Origin: CAIJMU01 sp035530275 | Lineage (GTDB): Bacteria; Spirochaetota; Spirochaetia; Treponematales; Rectinemataceae | Direction: 5' to 3' | DNA: 64,000 nt | NCBI GenBank assembly: GCA_035530275.1 | Contig: DATKVC010000020.1 | Coordinates: 1-64,000 of the forward strand | Part shown: piece after piece, positions 33,234 to 41,638 of the stretch | Position numbering within the stretch: position 1 is the stretch's first letter | Layout of the letters: the number at the start of each line of letters is the position of its first letter | Translations under genes and position numbers: made by a program | Notes under the pieces: generated by a model | Told to the model about the DNA's origin: nothing | The model's database searches: none | What the model saw: only the letters and a program-made list of their open reading frames with translations

Positions 33234-33602
33234 TCAGTCCCCTGGCGCGAAGACCCGGATGCGGTGGCCGTCCGGATCGACTGCGGCGAAATTGAGGCCG
33301 AAATCGTGGCGAGCCGGTTTCTGGATGATAGGCACCCCCAGGCCGATCCAATCGGCGTGGAGCTTGAGGACCTCGTCGTCGCTCGCCCTCGATATACAGA
33401 GCTCGGCCGCGCCTGGCTCAGCCTCGGCCCGCGGCTCGATCTCGCTTCGCTGCCACAGTCCGAGCCTGAAACCGGGCAGTTCGAAGAGCACGAAGGTCGG
33501 GGCCGAGTCCGTGGGCCTCACGCCGAACAGGGTAGCGTAGAATTCGGCGCTCTTCAGCGGGTCCCTCGAGTACAGCAACACGAAATCAGGAAAGCTCGTC
33601 AT
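33234..33602 (-). CDS. VOC (glyoxalase/bleomycin-resistance) family protein
   Basis: This 122-residue protein has two beta-alpha-beta-beta-beta units: DFVLLYSRDPLKSAEFYATL then PTFVLFELPGFRLGLWQRS, and HADWIGLGVPIIQKPARHDF then NFAAVDPDGHRIRVFAPG. The pattern with S-A-E-F-Y and D-P-D-G-H-R-I-R-V-F is characteristic of the VOC superfamily. Its reaction is unknown. ATG 33602 is supported by GGAGGT 5 bases upstream. Confidence 0.88.
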   Translation of the reverse strand: MTSFPDFVLLYSRDPLKSAEFYATLFGVRPTDSAPTFVLFELPGFRLGLWQRSEIEPRAEAEPGAAELCISRASDDEVLKLHADWIGLGVPIIQKPARHDFGLNFAAVDPDGHRIRVFAPGD

Positions 33603-33682
33603 GATCACCTCCAAACATGACGCGATGGTACTATCTGGCCGTGACAGTTTCCGGCAGGAGTGCACCGAGGTCGGACCCCCTT

Positions 33683-34204
33683 TCAGCCGATCAGGCTCTG
33701 CACGAGGGAGTCGATCTCGTCCTGGTTCGCGTCGGACTTGCGTTCGTAGGCCAACTCCTCGTTCGTGACGCGGAGCTTCCTGAGGAGGCTGTAGATCACT
33801 GCGAGGAGGACCTTGTTGCCCGCGGTCGGATTCTCCTTGATGAAGGCCGCGAAGCCGCCGCGATGGAGGCGCACGATGGTCGAGGTCGCCAGCGCGCGTA
33901 CCGTCGCCGTCCGCTTCACCTGCAGGAACATGCCCGCCTCGCCGAAGACGTCACCGGGGCCGAGGCTGTTCACGTAGACCTCCCCGCGGTCCACGGTGGA
34001 GAGGCCCACGCTGAGGGTTCCCTCGAGGATGCCGAAGAACCAGGGGCTGAGCTCCCCCTCCTCGACGACCGGCTCTCCCTCCTCGTAGCGGGCGACCTCG
34101 GCGCAGTCCATGAGTTTTTCAGCCTCCGCCTCGGTGAGGAAACGGAAGGTGACGAGGGACCTGATGGCGGCGGCTTGACCCGGTTGCTTCTTGACGAGTT
34201 CCAT
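33683..34204 (-). CDS. Cyclic-nucleotide-binding domain protein
   Basis: This 173-residue protein carries one CAP-ED/cNMP fold: ARYEEGEPVVEEGELSPWFF, then EVYVNSLGPGDVFGEAGMFL and KRTATVRALATSTIVRLHR. P-G-D-V-F-G-E-A plus R-T-A-T-V-R-A is the phosphate-binding cassette. There is no DNA-binding helix-turn-helix; a short helical tail follows. It therefore looks like a cAMP/cGMP sensor that acts by protein contact. AAGGAG lies 6 bases before the ATG. The cyclase fusion at 30665 is 1 kb away. Confidence 0.85.
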   Translation of the reverse strand: MELVKKQPGQAAAIRSLVTFRFLTEAEAEKLMDCAEVARYEEGEPVVEEGELSPWFFGILEGTLSVGLSTVDRGEVYVNSLGPGDVFGEAGMFLQVKRTATVRALATSTIVRLHRGGFAAFIKENPTAGNKVLLAVIYSLLRKLRVTNEELAYERKSDANQDEIDSLVQSLIG

Positions 34205-34434
34205 TCGGTCTCCTTTCGGCGCGGCGGGGCCCGCCGTCGTGTCTTTCAATATAGACCTCGGGCTCGGGGGAGGCAAAGTAGAGCCGCTCTTTGCCTGCTC
34301 CGCTACACATCGGGCGATCGACGCTGTATATTTCCGGTCTATGGGGGCCGCGGGTCCCAGGCCTCGGCGGCCGAGTTTCGGCGCCGAAGTTACTAGTTAT
34401 GGGGACTCGGTCCCCGGGATGTGGGGTGTCGAAC

Positions 34435-34905
34435 GTGAAGATTACCTTCGATTCCGCCTCGGAGGGCGAGGCCGAAAAGGCGACCAGGCGCCGAAAGAAA
34501 GCCTGGGAGCGCGTCTCCGGCGGCCTTGTCTCCTGCCTGGGCTGGGGCGCGGCGGGCTTTATCTTTCACCTGGGATGGGTCCTCATCCCCTTCTTCTTCA
34601 TGGGCCTCTTCCCGCTGATCTCGGGCCTGCGAAGCCTCGTGGCCGAGGGAATAGCGGCCCCCGCCTTGAAAAGAACGTCGATCAAGGACAGAAAGCTGGC
34701 GGCGGAGCGGAACATCCTCAGGCTCGCGAGCTCCCGCGGCGGCATCCTCAGCCCCGCCCTCGTCTCCATCGAGACGGGTCTCAGCCTCGAGGAGGCCCAG
34801 GCGAGCCTCGACGCCATCGTCGGCAAGGGCCACGCCGAGCTCAGGATCCTCGAATCGGGACGGCTCGAATACGCCTTCCCCGAATTCGAAAGGACGATCC
34901 GGTAG
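34435..34905 (+). CDS. Two-helix membrane protein with winged-helix-like tail
   Basis: From GTG 34435 the protein is about 156 residues. It has a charged start (DSASEGEAEKATRRRKKAWE), two hydrophobic segments (GWGAAGFIFHLGWVLIPFFF onward), and a soluble C-terminal region with a winged-helix rhythm (NILRLASSRGGILSPALVSI, TGLSLEEAQASLDAIVGKGH). Such proteins are often annotated as hypothetical 'helix-turn-helix plus TM'. The start is uncertain: an in-frame ATG at 34399 exists, but a GGGGAC-GTCCCC hairpin lies just after it. Function unknown. Confidence 0.55.
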   Translation: MKITFDSASEGEAEKATRRRKKAWERVSGGLVSCLGWGAAGFIFHLGWVLIPFFFMGLFPLISGLRSLVAEGIAAPALKRTSIKDRKLAAERNILRLASSRGGILSPALVSIETGLSLEEAQASLDAIVGKGHAELRILESGRLEYAFPEFERTIR

Positions 34906-34926
34906 GAAGAATTCTCGGGGTCCTGC

Positions 34927-34947
34927 CGCGCCTTTGCGGAAGGCGCG
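34927..34947 (+). terminator. Terminator-like hairpin
   Basis: CGCGCCTT (34927-34934) pairs perfectly with AAGGCGCG (34940-34947) around TGCGG. No T run follows. It separates the membrane protein gene from the lipoprotein operon. Confidence 0.45.
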
Positions 34948-35027
34948 TGGTGAGATATACTTACCGCATTACAACTAGTGGGACCAGCTCGAGAACAAGG
35001 CGGTAATGCTCAAGGCGGTACACTATT

Positions 35028-36149
35028 TTGAAATATTTTTCGACCGTATTGCTCATAGTGCCCTTTCTTTTCGGATCGTGCTCGCCGGATGGGGCCTGGG
35101 ACGTGGTATCGGCGCCCCCCACTCCCAAAACCAGCTATAGGATTCCTGTCACCTTCGACAGAATTGCTCAAAGTACAAGTTTGACCAATTTCCCAGTCCT
35201 CGTTCGCCTCGAAGCCGGAACCTTCCCCTACAAGCTCTGCAGGGCCGACGGTCTCGATGTCCGCTTCAGGGCCGACGACGGGACGACGGCCCTCGCCTTC
35301 GAGCGCGAGAAATGGGAGGCCGCGGGGCGATCCGACTTCTGGGTCAAGCTGCCCAGCCTGGCCGCGTCGCCCGCCACGACTAAGATCTGGATCTACTTCG
35401 GCGACGGCGATTCGGTCGACGAATCCAAGGCCTCGGCGGTGTGGACGAACGGGTATCTGGCGGTGCTGCATGGCAACTATTCAATCGACCCCAGCACTCT
35501 GACCAAGACCTTTATCGATGCCACGGGTGCGAACAATCCCGCACTGCCCGGACTTTATAGCGCCCCTGCAGACCTCGGGGCATCTTCTCCTGTCGGGAAT
35601 TCCGGCTTTATCTTTGGCAACACCATCAAAGACGGCATCAAATTCCCTGCGGCGCCGGCTCTCGACGACCTTGGGCCTTTCACCTTCGAGACATGGATGA
35701 GGGACGGCGGTTCGGTCGCCGGCAGCATTATCTTCAACCAGGGTCCGGATTTCAACCTTTCAGTACTCGGAGCCGGGAGTCTCCGATTCCAAGTGGGATA
35801 CTCGGCGACCGCCCTTCAGTGTGACAGCCCCGCGACATACTTTGCCACCGGGGGCTGGGATCAACTCGCCCTCAGCTGGGACGGCGCTTCGGGCGTCGCG
35901 ATGTATTCGAATGGAACTGCGGTGGCCGCCACGGTGACGGGTCCTTCGGGCACCCGCACCTCAGATGCCGCGACTGATCTGATCATCGGCAACATCGCAG
36001 CTCCTCCCATCCAAAGCGCCCCGAAGGCAGACTTCGACGAAATCCGCATCTCCAACGTGGTCCGCAGCCCGGACTGGATCGCCGCGCAGCACTTATCGCA
36101 ATTGGGAACTAATCTCGACTTCGGCCCGAGGGAGACCATCGCCCCATGA
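35028..36149 (+). CDS. Lipoprotein with DUF2341 and LamG-like domains
   Basis: This 373-residue protein starts at TTG 35028, with a weak AAGGCGG site ahead. The signal ends FLFGSCSPDG, a lipobox with Cys. Residues about 35-140 look like DUF2341 (SYRIPVTFDRIAQSTSLTNF and FWVKLPSLAASPATTKIWIY). Residues about 165-360 look like a concanavalin/LamG sandwich (FTFETWMRDGGSVAGSIIFN, ADFDEIRISNVVRSPDWIAA). It is probably an outer-surface protein that binds sugar or protein. The next gene starts inside its stop (ATGA overlap). Confidence 0.8.
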   Translation: MKYFSTVLLIVPFLFGSCSPDGAWDVVSAPPTPKTSYRIPVTFDRIAQSTSLTNFPVLVRLEAGTFPYKLCRADGLDVRFRADDGTTALAFEREKWEAAGRSDFWVKLPSLAASPATTKIWIYFGDGDSVDESKASAVWTNGYLAVLHGNYSIDPSTLTKTFIDATGANNPALPGLYSAPADLGASSPVGNSGFIFGNTIKDGIKFPAAPALDDLGPFTFETWMRDGGSVAGSIIFNQGPDFNLSVLGAGSLRFQVGYSATALQCDSPATYFATGGWDQLALSWDGASGVAMYSNGTAVAATVTGPSGTRTSDAATDLIIGNIAAPPIQSAPKADFDEIRISNVVRSPDWIAAQHLSQLGTNLDFGPRETIAP

Positions 36150-36688
36150 GGGCGGCCCGCTTCCTCGCGCTTCTCTGCCTCGTCGCGGGCACGGGCGCGG
36201 CGCGTACCCTGTCGGCCCTGGACCTCGCCGGAGGCGCGGAGCTGGGCTTCGTCAGCGTGCCCCTCCTGAGCCCCGACCCCTATTCCTTCGCCGCCTCGGC
36301 CGGACTCTGGTGCGAGGCTGGCGGATTCGCCGCCTTCCCCCTGACCGTCGGGGCCTGGGCCGCGGCGGCGGGATTTCGGCCCCTATCTTCGGCCTACGGG
36401 GCCTCGACGATGTACTATGGAGGATTCGAGCTCGGCTACGAACTGGGGCTCTTTCGCGGGGGAGAGGTCTTCGTGGGCCTGCGGCCCCTCCTGCGCCTCG
36501 GTTGGTACCTCAGGAGCGTGACCGTCGGCGGCGCGGAAAGATGGGGCTCCCGACCCTTCATCTCCTCGGGGGCTCTCGTCGAGCTCAAGAGCGCCTCTCT
36601 CGACCTGGGCCTGGCCCTCCTCGCGTCGGTGCCGATGGACAATCGTCCCGTTTTCCTCCTCGGCCTGCTCCAGAGGATCGGGTTATGA
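36146..36688 (+). CDS. Putative outer-membrane beta-barrel-like protein
   Basis: This 180-residue protein has a signal peptide (RFLALLCLVAGTGAARTL) followed by alternating aromatic/Gly strands such as YYGGFELGYELGLFRGGEVF and PLLRLGWYLRSVTVGGAERW. That is consistent with a small barrel or envelope protein. Family not recognised. It overlaps both neighbours by 4 bases, so it is in an operon with the lipoprotein and the PEGA protein. Confidence 0.6.
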   Translation: MRAARFLALLCLVAGTGAARTLSALDLAGGAELGFVSVPLLSPDPYSFAASAGLWCEAGGFAAFPLTVGAWAAAAGFRPLSSAYGASTMYYGGFELGYELGLFRGGEVFVGLRPLLRLGWYLRSVTVGGAERWGSRPFISSGALVELKSASLDLGLALLASVPMDNRPVFLLGLLQRIGL

Positions 36689-37728
36689 TGATCGCGACAA
36701 GGGCAATACGGGCGGCGGCCATCGGCCTCCTTCTCGCTTTCTTCGCCGCGGCGGAGATACGAGCGCAAGATACCAATTATCTCTTTATCGTCAGCGATCC
36801 GATGGGGGCGAAGGTCTCTCTCGACGGGAAGGCCCTGGATCGCCCGAGCCCCCTTCTTCTCCGCGACATCGCCCCGGGCCCGCACCTCCTCCGTTTCGAG
36901 AAGGAGGGCTGGTACAGCCAGGAAATCAAGACGAACCTCCCGGGTACCGAGGCCCTTCAGGTCACCCTCGTCCCCAAGGAACCCCTGGTCTATGTGGATG
37001 GGCAGGAAGCATCCACGGCGGCGGCAGGCCCTCCCGCGGATCAGGTGATCAGGCTTCCGGCTTTGGGCGCGACGCTCGTACCGGCCCGGGGCGGGCTCAG
37101 GGTCTCGCCCATCTTCCCGCGCCAAGGGCTCCTCGACGGCGTCAATTTCTCCCTGCCCCTCTTTCTCGGCCTCACCGCCGTCCTGACGGTCAGGGAGATC
37201 TACTCGCCCCGCGATTCGAACTTCATCATCTCCCCCGAGCTCGCGGCCTCGGCCCTCATCGGCGGAGGTCTCCTCGCCTGGAACATCGATCTCCAGATCC
37301 GTCGATTCCGCTTCCTCGCGGACCATCGGCCGCGGGGCGCTTCCATGAAGTCCCTGTCGCTGGAGGCGAAACTGCGCTTCGACGCGGCGAACCAGACCCT
37401 CCTCGGGGGTGACTTCGACGCGGCCCTCGCGCGATTCAGGGAGCTGATCCAGGATTACCCCGACGCGACGATCATGCCCAAGGCTCTCTTCGAGACGGGG
37501 CGGATACTCTTCATCAAGGCCGACATCAAGGGCGCGGAGGCGGCCTTCCGCGAGGTTGCCGAGGACTATCCCCTCCCGGAGCTGCACGACCGCGCGCGCA
37601 AGGGGCTGGCCGATTGTCTCGTCGCCCTCGGCGACAAGGAGGGCGCCCTCGAACAGCTCGGACTCCTCACCTACAACGGCGCCGGCCTGACCCGCGAGGA
37701 GGTCGAGCTCTATCGCCGGTCCTTCTAG
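36685..37728 (+). CDS. Membrane PEGA-domain protein with TPR-like tail
   Basis: This 347-residue protein has a signal or anchor (AIGLLLAFFAAAEIRAQ) and a PEGA domain (YLFIVSDPMGAKVSLDGKAL, LRFEKEGWYSQEIKTNL). A middle stretch VNFSLPLFLGLTAVLTV and AASALIGGGLLAWNIDL looks membrane-spanning. The tail (LRFDAANQTLLGGDFDAALA, ALFETGRILFIKADIKGAEA) has a TPR/YfgC-like rhythm. PEGA domains are found in surface or cell-envelope proteins. It ends 4 bases inside the convergent HD-GYP gene. Confidence 0.7.
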   Translation: MMIATRAIRAAAIGLLLAFFAAAEIRAQDTNYLFIVSDPMGAKVSLDGKALDRPSPLLLRDIAPGPHLLRFEKEGWYSQEIKTNLPGTEALQVTLVPKEPLVYVDGQEASTAAAGPPADQVIRLPALGATLVPARGGLRVSPIFPRQGLLDGVNFSLPLFLGLTAVLTVREIYSPRDSNFIISPELAASALIGGGLLAWNIDLQIRRFRFLADHRPRGASMKSLSLEAKLRFDAANQTLLGGDFDAALARFRELIQDYPDATIMPKALFETGRILFIKADIKGAEAAFREVAEDYPLPELHDRARKGLADCLVALGDKEGALEQLGLLTYNGAGLTREEVELYRRSF

Positions 37729-39116
37729 TCGGCGACGCTCTTCATAATACCCAGCACTTCCTCGCGGCTGTCCAGGAAGGCCGTCGCGATCTCGGGGTCG
37801 AAGTGCCCGCCCCTTTCCCTCACGACGTAGTCGAAGGCCTCCTCGACGGGCCAGGCCTTCTTGTAGGGACGCTTCGAGGTCAAGGCGTCGAAGACGTCCA
37901 CGATGGCGAGGATGCGTCCGCAGAGCGGGATGTCCTTCCCCTTGAGGCCCCGCGGGTAGCCCTTGCCGTCGAAGCGTTCGTGATGGGTGAGGGCGATCGA
38001 TCCGCCCATGATGAGGGCGGGATTCCTGAACTCCTTCAATATCTCGTAGCCGATGGTCGTGTGCGTCCTCATGATCGCGAGCTCCCCGGAATCGAGGGCC
38101 GCGGGCTTGAGAAGGATCAAGTCCGGCACGCCGATCTTGCCGAGGTCGTGGAGGGGCGCCGCGTAGTACAGACTGCGCTTGTCCTCCTCGGTTTCATAGA
38201 AAATGCCCGCCAGAATCTTCGCGTAGAGTCCCACCCTGACGATGTGCGTGGCTGTGTCCTCGTCCCGGAATTCCGCGACCTTGCCAAGGGCGACGATGGC
38301 CTCGAGCTCCCGTTCAAGCAGTTGGTAGCGCGCCTCCACCTCCCGCAGCGCGATGTCGTGGATCCTCGAATAGGAACGATCGAGCTCTCCGCAGAGGGCG
38401 TTGAAATGCCGGGTCAGGTCGCCCACCTCGTCGTCGCTCGTCACGGTTATGCGCGCCTCGAAGTTATTGGACCGGACTATCTCCTTCATCCCCTCGGTCA
38501 CCCGCGTCAGGGGCCCGACGATTGCCCCAGTTATGAAGAAGAGCAACAGAAGCGAGAGCATGGCGGTGACGCCGAATCCCGTCAGGATAGTCGTCGTCAT
38601 TTGGTTGGTCTCGGCGAAAATGGCGGAAGCCGTGTCGGAAACCATCACGTACCAGGAGAGGGGGGCGAAAAAGAAGGCCTGTCCGTATCGCGACCGACGT
38701 CCCTCGCCGAAAACCACGGGACCCGTCCTGCCCTCCTTCATCGCGGAGAGAAGGGCATCGGGCACTCCGGTTTCGCCGGAGCCTCGCGAAGCCGAGGAAA
38801 CGAGATTGCCGTCGAGATCGACGGCGCAGATCCACTCCGTCCGGTTGCGAAGGAGGGAACGCGCGTAGTCGCCCGCCGAGAGCATCACCGCCTTCTTGAA
38901 TTCGGGGTCGGTGGCGAATCCTTGATTGACGAGGAGCTTCCATTGGGAGTCCATGTATTGCTGGAGGACCTCGGCCTTGAAGGACAAGGAGGCCATGGCC
39001 AGGCGAACCATGCCGGTTCGCGCGCTGAAGAGCGAGCTCGCCCCGACGAAGCCGAGCGAGGCGAGGACTACGGGAAAGATGACGAAGATGGTCTTGGCCC
39101 GAATACCGATTTTCAT
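37725..39116 (-). CDS. Membrane sensor HD-GYP c-di-GMP phosphodiesterase
   Basis: This 463-residue protein has a first membrane helix (FVIFPVVLASLGFVGASSLF) and a ~150-residue extracellular Cache-like region (LLRNRTEWICAVDLDGNLVS). A second helix (ILTGFGVTAMLSLLLLFFIT), a HAMP linker (NFEARITVTSDDEVGDLTRH) and an HD-GYP domain follow: DTATHIVRVGLYAKILAGIF, APLHDLGKIGVPDLILLKPA, and HHERFDGKGYPRGLKGKDIP, with His/Asp metal ligands and the G-Y-P motif. It should break cyclic di-GMP to pGpG or GMP in response to an outside signal. It pairs functionally with the GGDEF protein at 6419 and the PilZ protein at 21793. Confidence 0.9.
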   Translation of the reverse strand: MKIGIRAKTIFVIFPVVLASLGFVGASSLFSARTGMVRLAMASLSFKAEVLQQYMDSQWKLLVNQGFATDPEFKKAVMLSAGDYARSLLRNRTEWICAVDLDGNLVSSASRGSGETGVPDALLSAMKEGRTGPVVFGEGRRSRYGQAFFFAPLSWYVMVSDTASAIFAETNQMTTTILTGFGVTAMLSLLLLFFITGAIVGPLTRVTEGMKEIVRSNNFEARITVTSDDEVGDLTRHFNALCGELDRSYSRIHDIALREVEARYQLLERELEAIVALGKVAEFRDEDTATHIVRVGLYAKILAGIFYETEEDKRSLYYAAPLHDLGKIGVPDLILLKPAALDSGELAIMRTHTTIGYEILKEFRNPALIMGGSIALTHHERFDGKGYPRGLKGKDIPLCGRILAIVDVFDALTSKRPYKKAWPVEEAFDYVVRERGGHFDPEIATAFLDSREEVLGIMKSVAD

Positions 39117-39173
39117 GGTTTCCTTCGTGCGTTATACTGGGCGACAGTATACGTCTCCGAGGGAGCCGCGACA

Positions 39174-40595
39174 ACGAAAAATATCATCCAGTACTATGGT
39201 TCATTCGACGCCTCGGACCCGCTCCGCGCGAAGGAGAAGGAACTCCGCGCGGCCTTCGACGCCGAATTGGCCCGGAATGCCCTTATCGTCGAGGAGAAAG
39301 GTTCCCCCATCCGGGGAGTTTGGCGAGTTCCCTTCATACTTATCTCGCTGTCGCTCCTCTTCGCGGCCCTCAGCATCGGTCTGTCCTTGCGGACCTACTA
39401 CGTGGGCATGGAGACCTTGTTCTACCAACCAAGTTCCCTTTTTACGACCGAGGCCCTGCTCATCGATGCGCTCAGGAAGCGGGCGAATCTGGAAATATCG
39501 AAGAGGGACGAGCTCATTGCCGAGTACAAGAGGCGCGTCGCCCTTCGCGACGAGCTCCTGAAGAATCTCGTGCCCGAGGCGAAGCCTATCCAGGAGGCCC
39601 TTCCTCAACAGAGTGTAGCCTCGACCGAGCCCCCCGTCGCCGCCCTGCAAAAACTCGATCAGGGCGCCGCGATCGACGCACTCTACGCACAAAGGCTCTC
39701 GCAGACCCTCGATACGGCCGCGCAGTACCTCGCCGATGTCGACGTCCGAGGAGCCGAAAAGGCCCTCGCCGATTTCAGGACAAGCCTCGGCCCGAAGGAC
39801 CGACTGGATTCGCCCTTCGCCAGGGCTTCCTACGCGATCGCCGACAATCTCTCGAATGCCATCGCGCGCATGTCGACGATGGTCCAAGATTCCGCCGCGC
39901 AAAAGCCGGATATCCAGGCCGATCCCGCGACCCTCGCGGCCCTCCAAGCCGCGCGCGCTGACCTGGAGACGGCCCGGGCCGCCCTGGGAGCCAAGGATGT
40001 CGAGCTTGCGGCCGCCCAAGCGAGGGGCGCCGCGGCGAAGTCCGAGGCCGACATGGCTAGGGCCGCACTCGAAGCGAGCCGGTCCCAAGCCGCCATAGCG
40101 CAGGCCCAAGCCGCCATAGCGCAGGCTCAAGCCGACAAGGCCCGGGCCGAACTCGGCCAAAGCCAGGTATCCTTGCTTCAGGAAGGAGCTGCGAACGAGG
40201 CCCTGCGCGAGCGCGTCTCCGCGCTGGAGCGAATCGCGGCCACGCCCCCTCCTCCCCCAGTCGCGGCTCCAAACATGGCTCCTGCAGTGGCTCCTGCCGC
40301 GGCTCCAAGCGCTCTTCCAACCGCGGCTCCGGGCATCCGAGGCGCATTTCTCGGAACCGTCGCCATCGCCGCGGGCAACCGCCTCGTGATCGACCTTGTC
40401 GAAGGGGCGAGGACTATGAAGGGCGGCCAGGTGGAGGTCTACGCGAGGGGCGCGAGCGGGGAAGAAGCCCCCCTCGCACGAGGCATCGTCACCGCCTTAC
40501 GCGCGAACTCGGCCGAGATCACCCTTGAAAACCCTGGCCCTGCCTCGCAGGAGCCGACCCTCCATATCCAGGACGCGGTGTACGCCATTCAGTGA
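39174..40595 (+). CDS. Membrane-anchored coiled-coil protein, unusual start
   Basis: About 473 residues if started at ACG 39174, giving MKNIIQYYGSFDASDPLRAK with that codon read as Met. GAGGGAG lies 8 bases upstream and no ATG, GTG or TTG precedes TTG 39267 in the frame. Residues about 47-70 form one helix (FILISLSLLFAALSIGLSL). A long Ala/Gln coiled coil (residues ~260-340, with direct copies of AIAQAQ), a Pro/Ala hinge and a compact C-terminal beta domain follow (GNRLVIDLVEGARTMKGGQV). Function unknown. It diverges from the HD-GYP gene. Confidence 0.6.
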   Translation, partial: TKNIIQYYGSFDASDPLRAKEKELRAAFDAELARNALIVEEKGSPIRGVWRVPFILISLSLLFAALSIGLSLRTYYVGMETLFYQPSSLFTTEALLIDALRKRANLEISKRDELIAEYKRRVALRDELLKNLVPEAKPIQEALPQQSVASTEPPVAALQKLDQGAAIDALYAQRLSQTLDTAAQYLADVDVRGAEKALADFRTSLGPKDRLDSPFARASYAIADNLSNAIARMSTMVQDSAAQKPDIQADPATLAALQAARADLETARAALGAKDVELAAAQARGAAAKSEADMARAALEASRSQAAIAQAQAAIAQAQADKARAELGQSQVSLLQEGAANEALRERVSALERIAATPPPPPVAAPNMAPAVAPAAAPSALPTAAPGIRGAFLGTVAIAAGNRLVIDLVEGARTMKGGQVEVYARGASGEEAPLARGIVTALRANSAEITLENPGPASQEPTLHIQDAVYAIQ

Positions 40596-40607
40596 GTCGG
40601 CTCCGAC

Positions 40608-40813
40608 CCCTTGAAATCCCGATTCCGCTATATAAATTTTACTTTATCTTTTCAAGGGGAAGCTCCTGCCGCACCTCAGGACCTTGAACGCCCAGGAAAG
40701 GCTCGAGCTGCCTTACTCATCCGGCAACCTAAAGGCCTGCTTTAGCTCATGAATTTCGCCCGCAGCTGCGGACGAAATTCATGAGTAGCTGGCTCCTAAG
40801 TTGCCGGGTGAGT
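40608..40813. repeat. Structured repeat element, copy B
   Basis: The left part CCCCTTGAAATCCCGATTCCG, TATATAAA and TTTTCAAGGGG has ends that pair perfectly over 10 bp. The right part (about 40714-40813) has terminal arms ACTCATCCGGCAAC and GTTGCCGGGTGAGT. Between them is a central palindrome of about 40 bases (CTCATGAATTTCG to CGAAATTCATGAG). Copy A at 27620 has the same layout. It is followed by GACAGG-CCTGTC, another small hairpin. Confidence 0.75.
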
Positions 40814-40869
40814 GAAATGGGCGACAGGACAGTGGCCTGTCACATGTTCATGGCGAGCTAGCTAAGGCG

Positions 40870-40968
40870 ATCAGCAGGATCACCTCGGCCTTGCAGAGCC
40901 CGTTGATAGTCTCGGCCAAGGCGTTGTCATAGGCGTCGCCGACGCTCCCGACGGAGGGCTTGATGCCG
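40870..40968 (-). mobile_element. IS3-family transposase relic
   Basis: The minus strand reads GIKPSVGSVGDAYDNALAET then INGLCKAEVIL. This is the catalytic-core region of IS3-type transposases (S-V-G-D-A-Y-D-N-A-L-A-E-T). Only ~33 residues remain. The usual following helix is replaced by unrelated DNA. Confidence 0.85.
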
Positions 40969-41179
40969 GCCCCCAACAAGCGGCTGGTACCGCGGCTCGG
41001 ACGCAAGACCCGTCTTTCAGAGACCCAGCGCGACCAGCTCTGGTCGATCTTCGCTCACGTTCGCGGGAGGTCCAAGATCTCTCCGTCTCCCAGCTCAGCT
41101 TCCTCGGGGACCCCGGCCTCCCCCTCTTCGTGGACTGACCAAGGCCCGGGGAGTATAGTGACTAAAAGAGGGAGGCACC

Positions 41180-41398
41180 ATGAAGGCGGAGTTCACGGCA
41201 ATTATCGAGGCCTCGCCTGAAGGCGGGTTCTGGGCGATGTGTCCCGAAATTCCAGGAGCCAACGGACAAGGGGAAACCGTCCCGGAGGCGAAGGAAAACC
41301 TCCGGGCCGCGGTCGAATTGCTGCTTGCGGATAGAAGGGAAGACATGCTGCGAGGATTGCCGAGCGATGCAATTCGAGAATCACTCCTCGTGGGATGA
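41180..41398 (+). CDS. hicB: HicB-family antitoxin
   Basis: This 72-residue protein is a typical short HicB: MKAEFTAIIEASPEGGFWAM then CPEIPGANGQGETVPEAKEN and LRAAVELLLADRREDMLRGL. It binds and neutralises the HicA toxin made from the next gene. GGGAGG lies 5-6 bases before ATG and GTATAGTGAC could be the -10 region. Its C-terminal end has a nearly identical relic copy at 23644-23748. Confidence 0.9.
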   Translation: MKAEFTAIIEASPEGGFWAMCPEIPGANGQGETVPEAKENLRAAVELLLADRREDMLRGLPSDAIRESLLVG

Positions 41399-41574
41399 AA
41401 CGTCTCGATCTCGAGCGCAAGCTCCGCATCGCCGGATGCTACTTGAAACGCGAAGGCGCTTCCCATTCGCTGTGGATCAATCCACATACGGGCGTAATTG
41501 AAGCCATTCCTCGTCATGCTGAAATCAAAGAGCCGCTGGCCAAGAAAATTCTGAAAAGCTTGTCCGCCGATTGA
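41395..41574 (+). CDS. hicA: HicA-family mRNA interferase toxin
   Basis: This 59-residue protein starts at ATG 41395, inside the hicB stop (ATGA overlap). It reads MKRLDLERKLRIAGCYLKRE, then GASHSLWINPHTGVIEAIPR and HAEIKEPLAKKILKSL. The G-A-S-H motif holds the catalytic His, and the final K-I-L-K-x-L helix is typical. HicA cleaves mRNA when antitoxin is lost. This pair is intact, and separate from the HicA/DUF1902 pair at 1326-1741. Confidence 0.88.
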   Translation: MKRLDLERKLRIAGCYLKREGASHSLWINPHTGVIEAIPRHAEIKEPLAKKILKSLSAD

Positions 41575-41638
41575 GCGCGTCTCTCGCGCATCCTCCCCCG
41601 GGCTGCGACAGAGACCCATTCCGTCTTCCTCCCCAACC

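Noticed and set aside
27620..40813. Repeat copies A and B as integron attC sites
   Set aside because: The arms read GTTGCCGG, which does not fit the GTTRRRY core, and no integrase or cassette array is seen.
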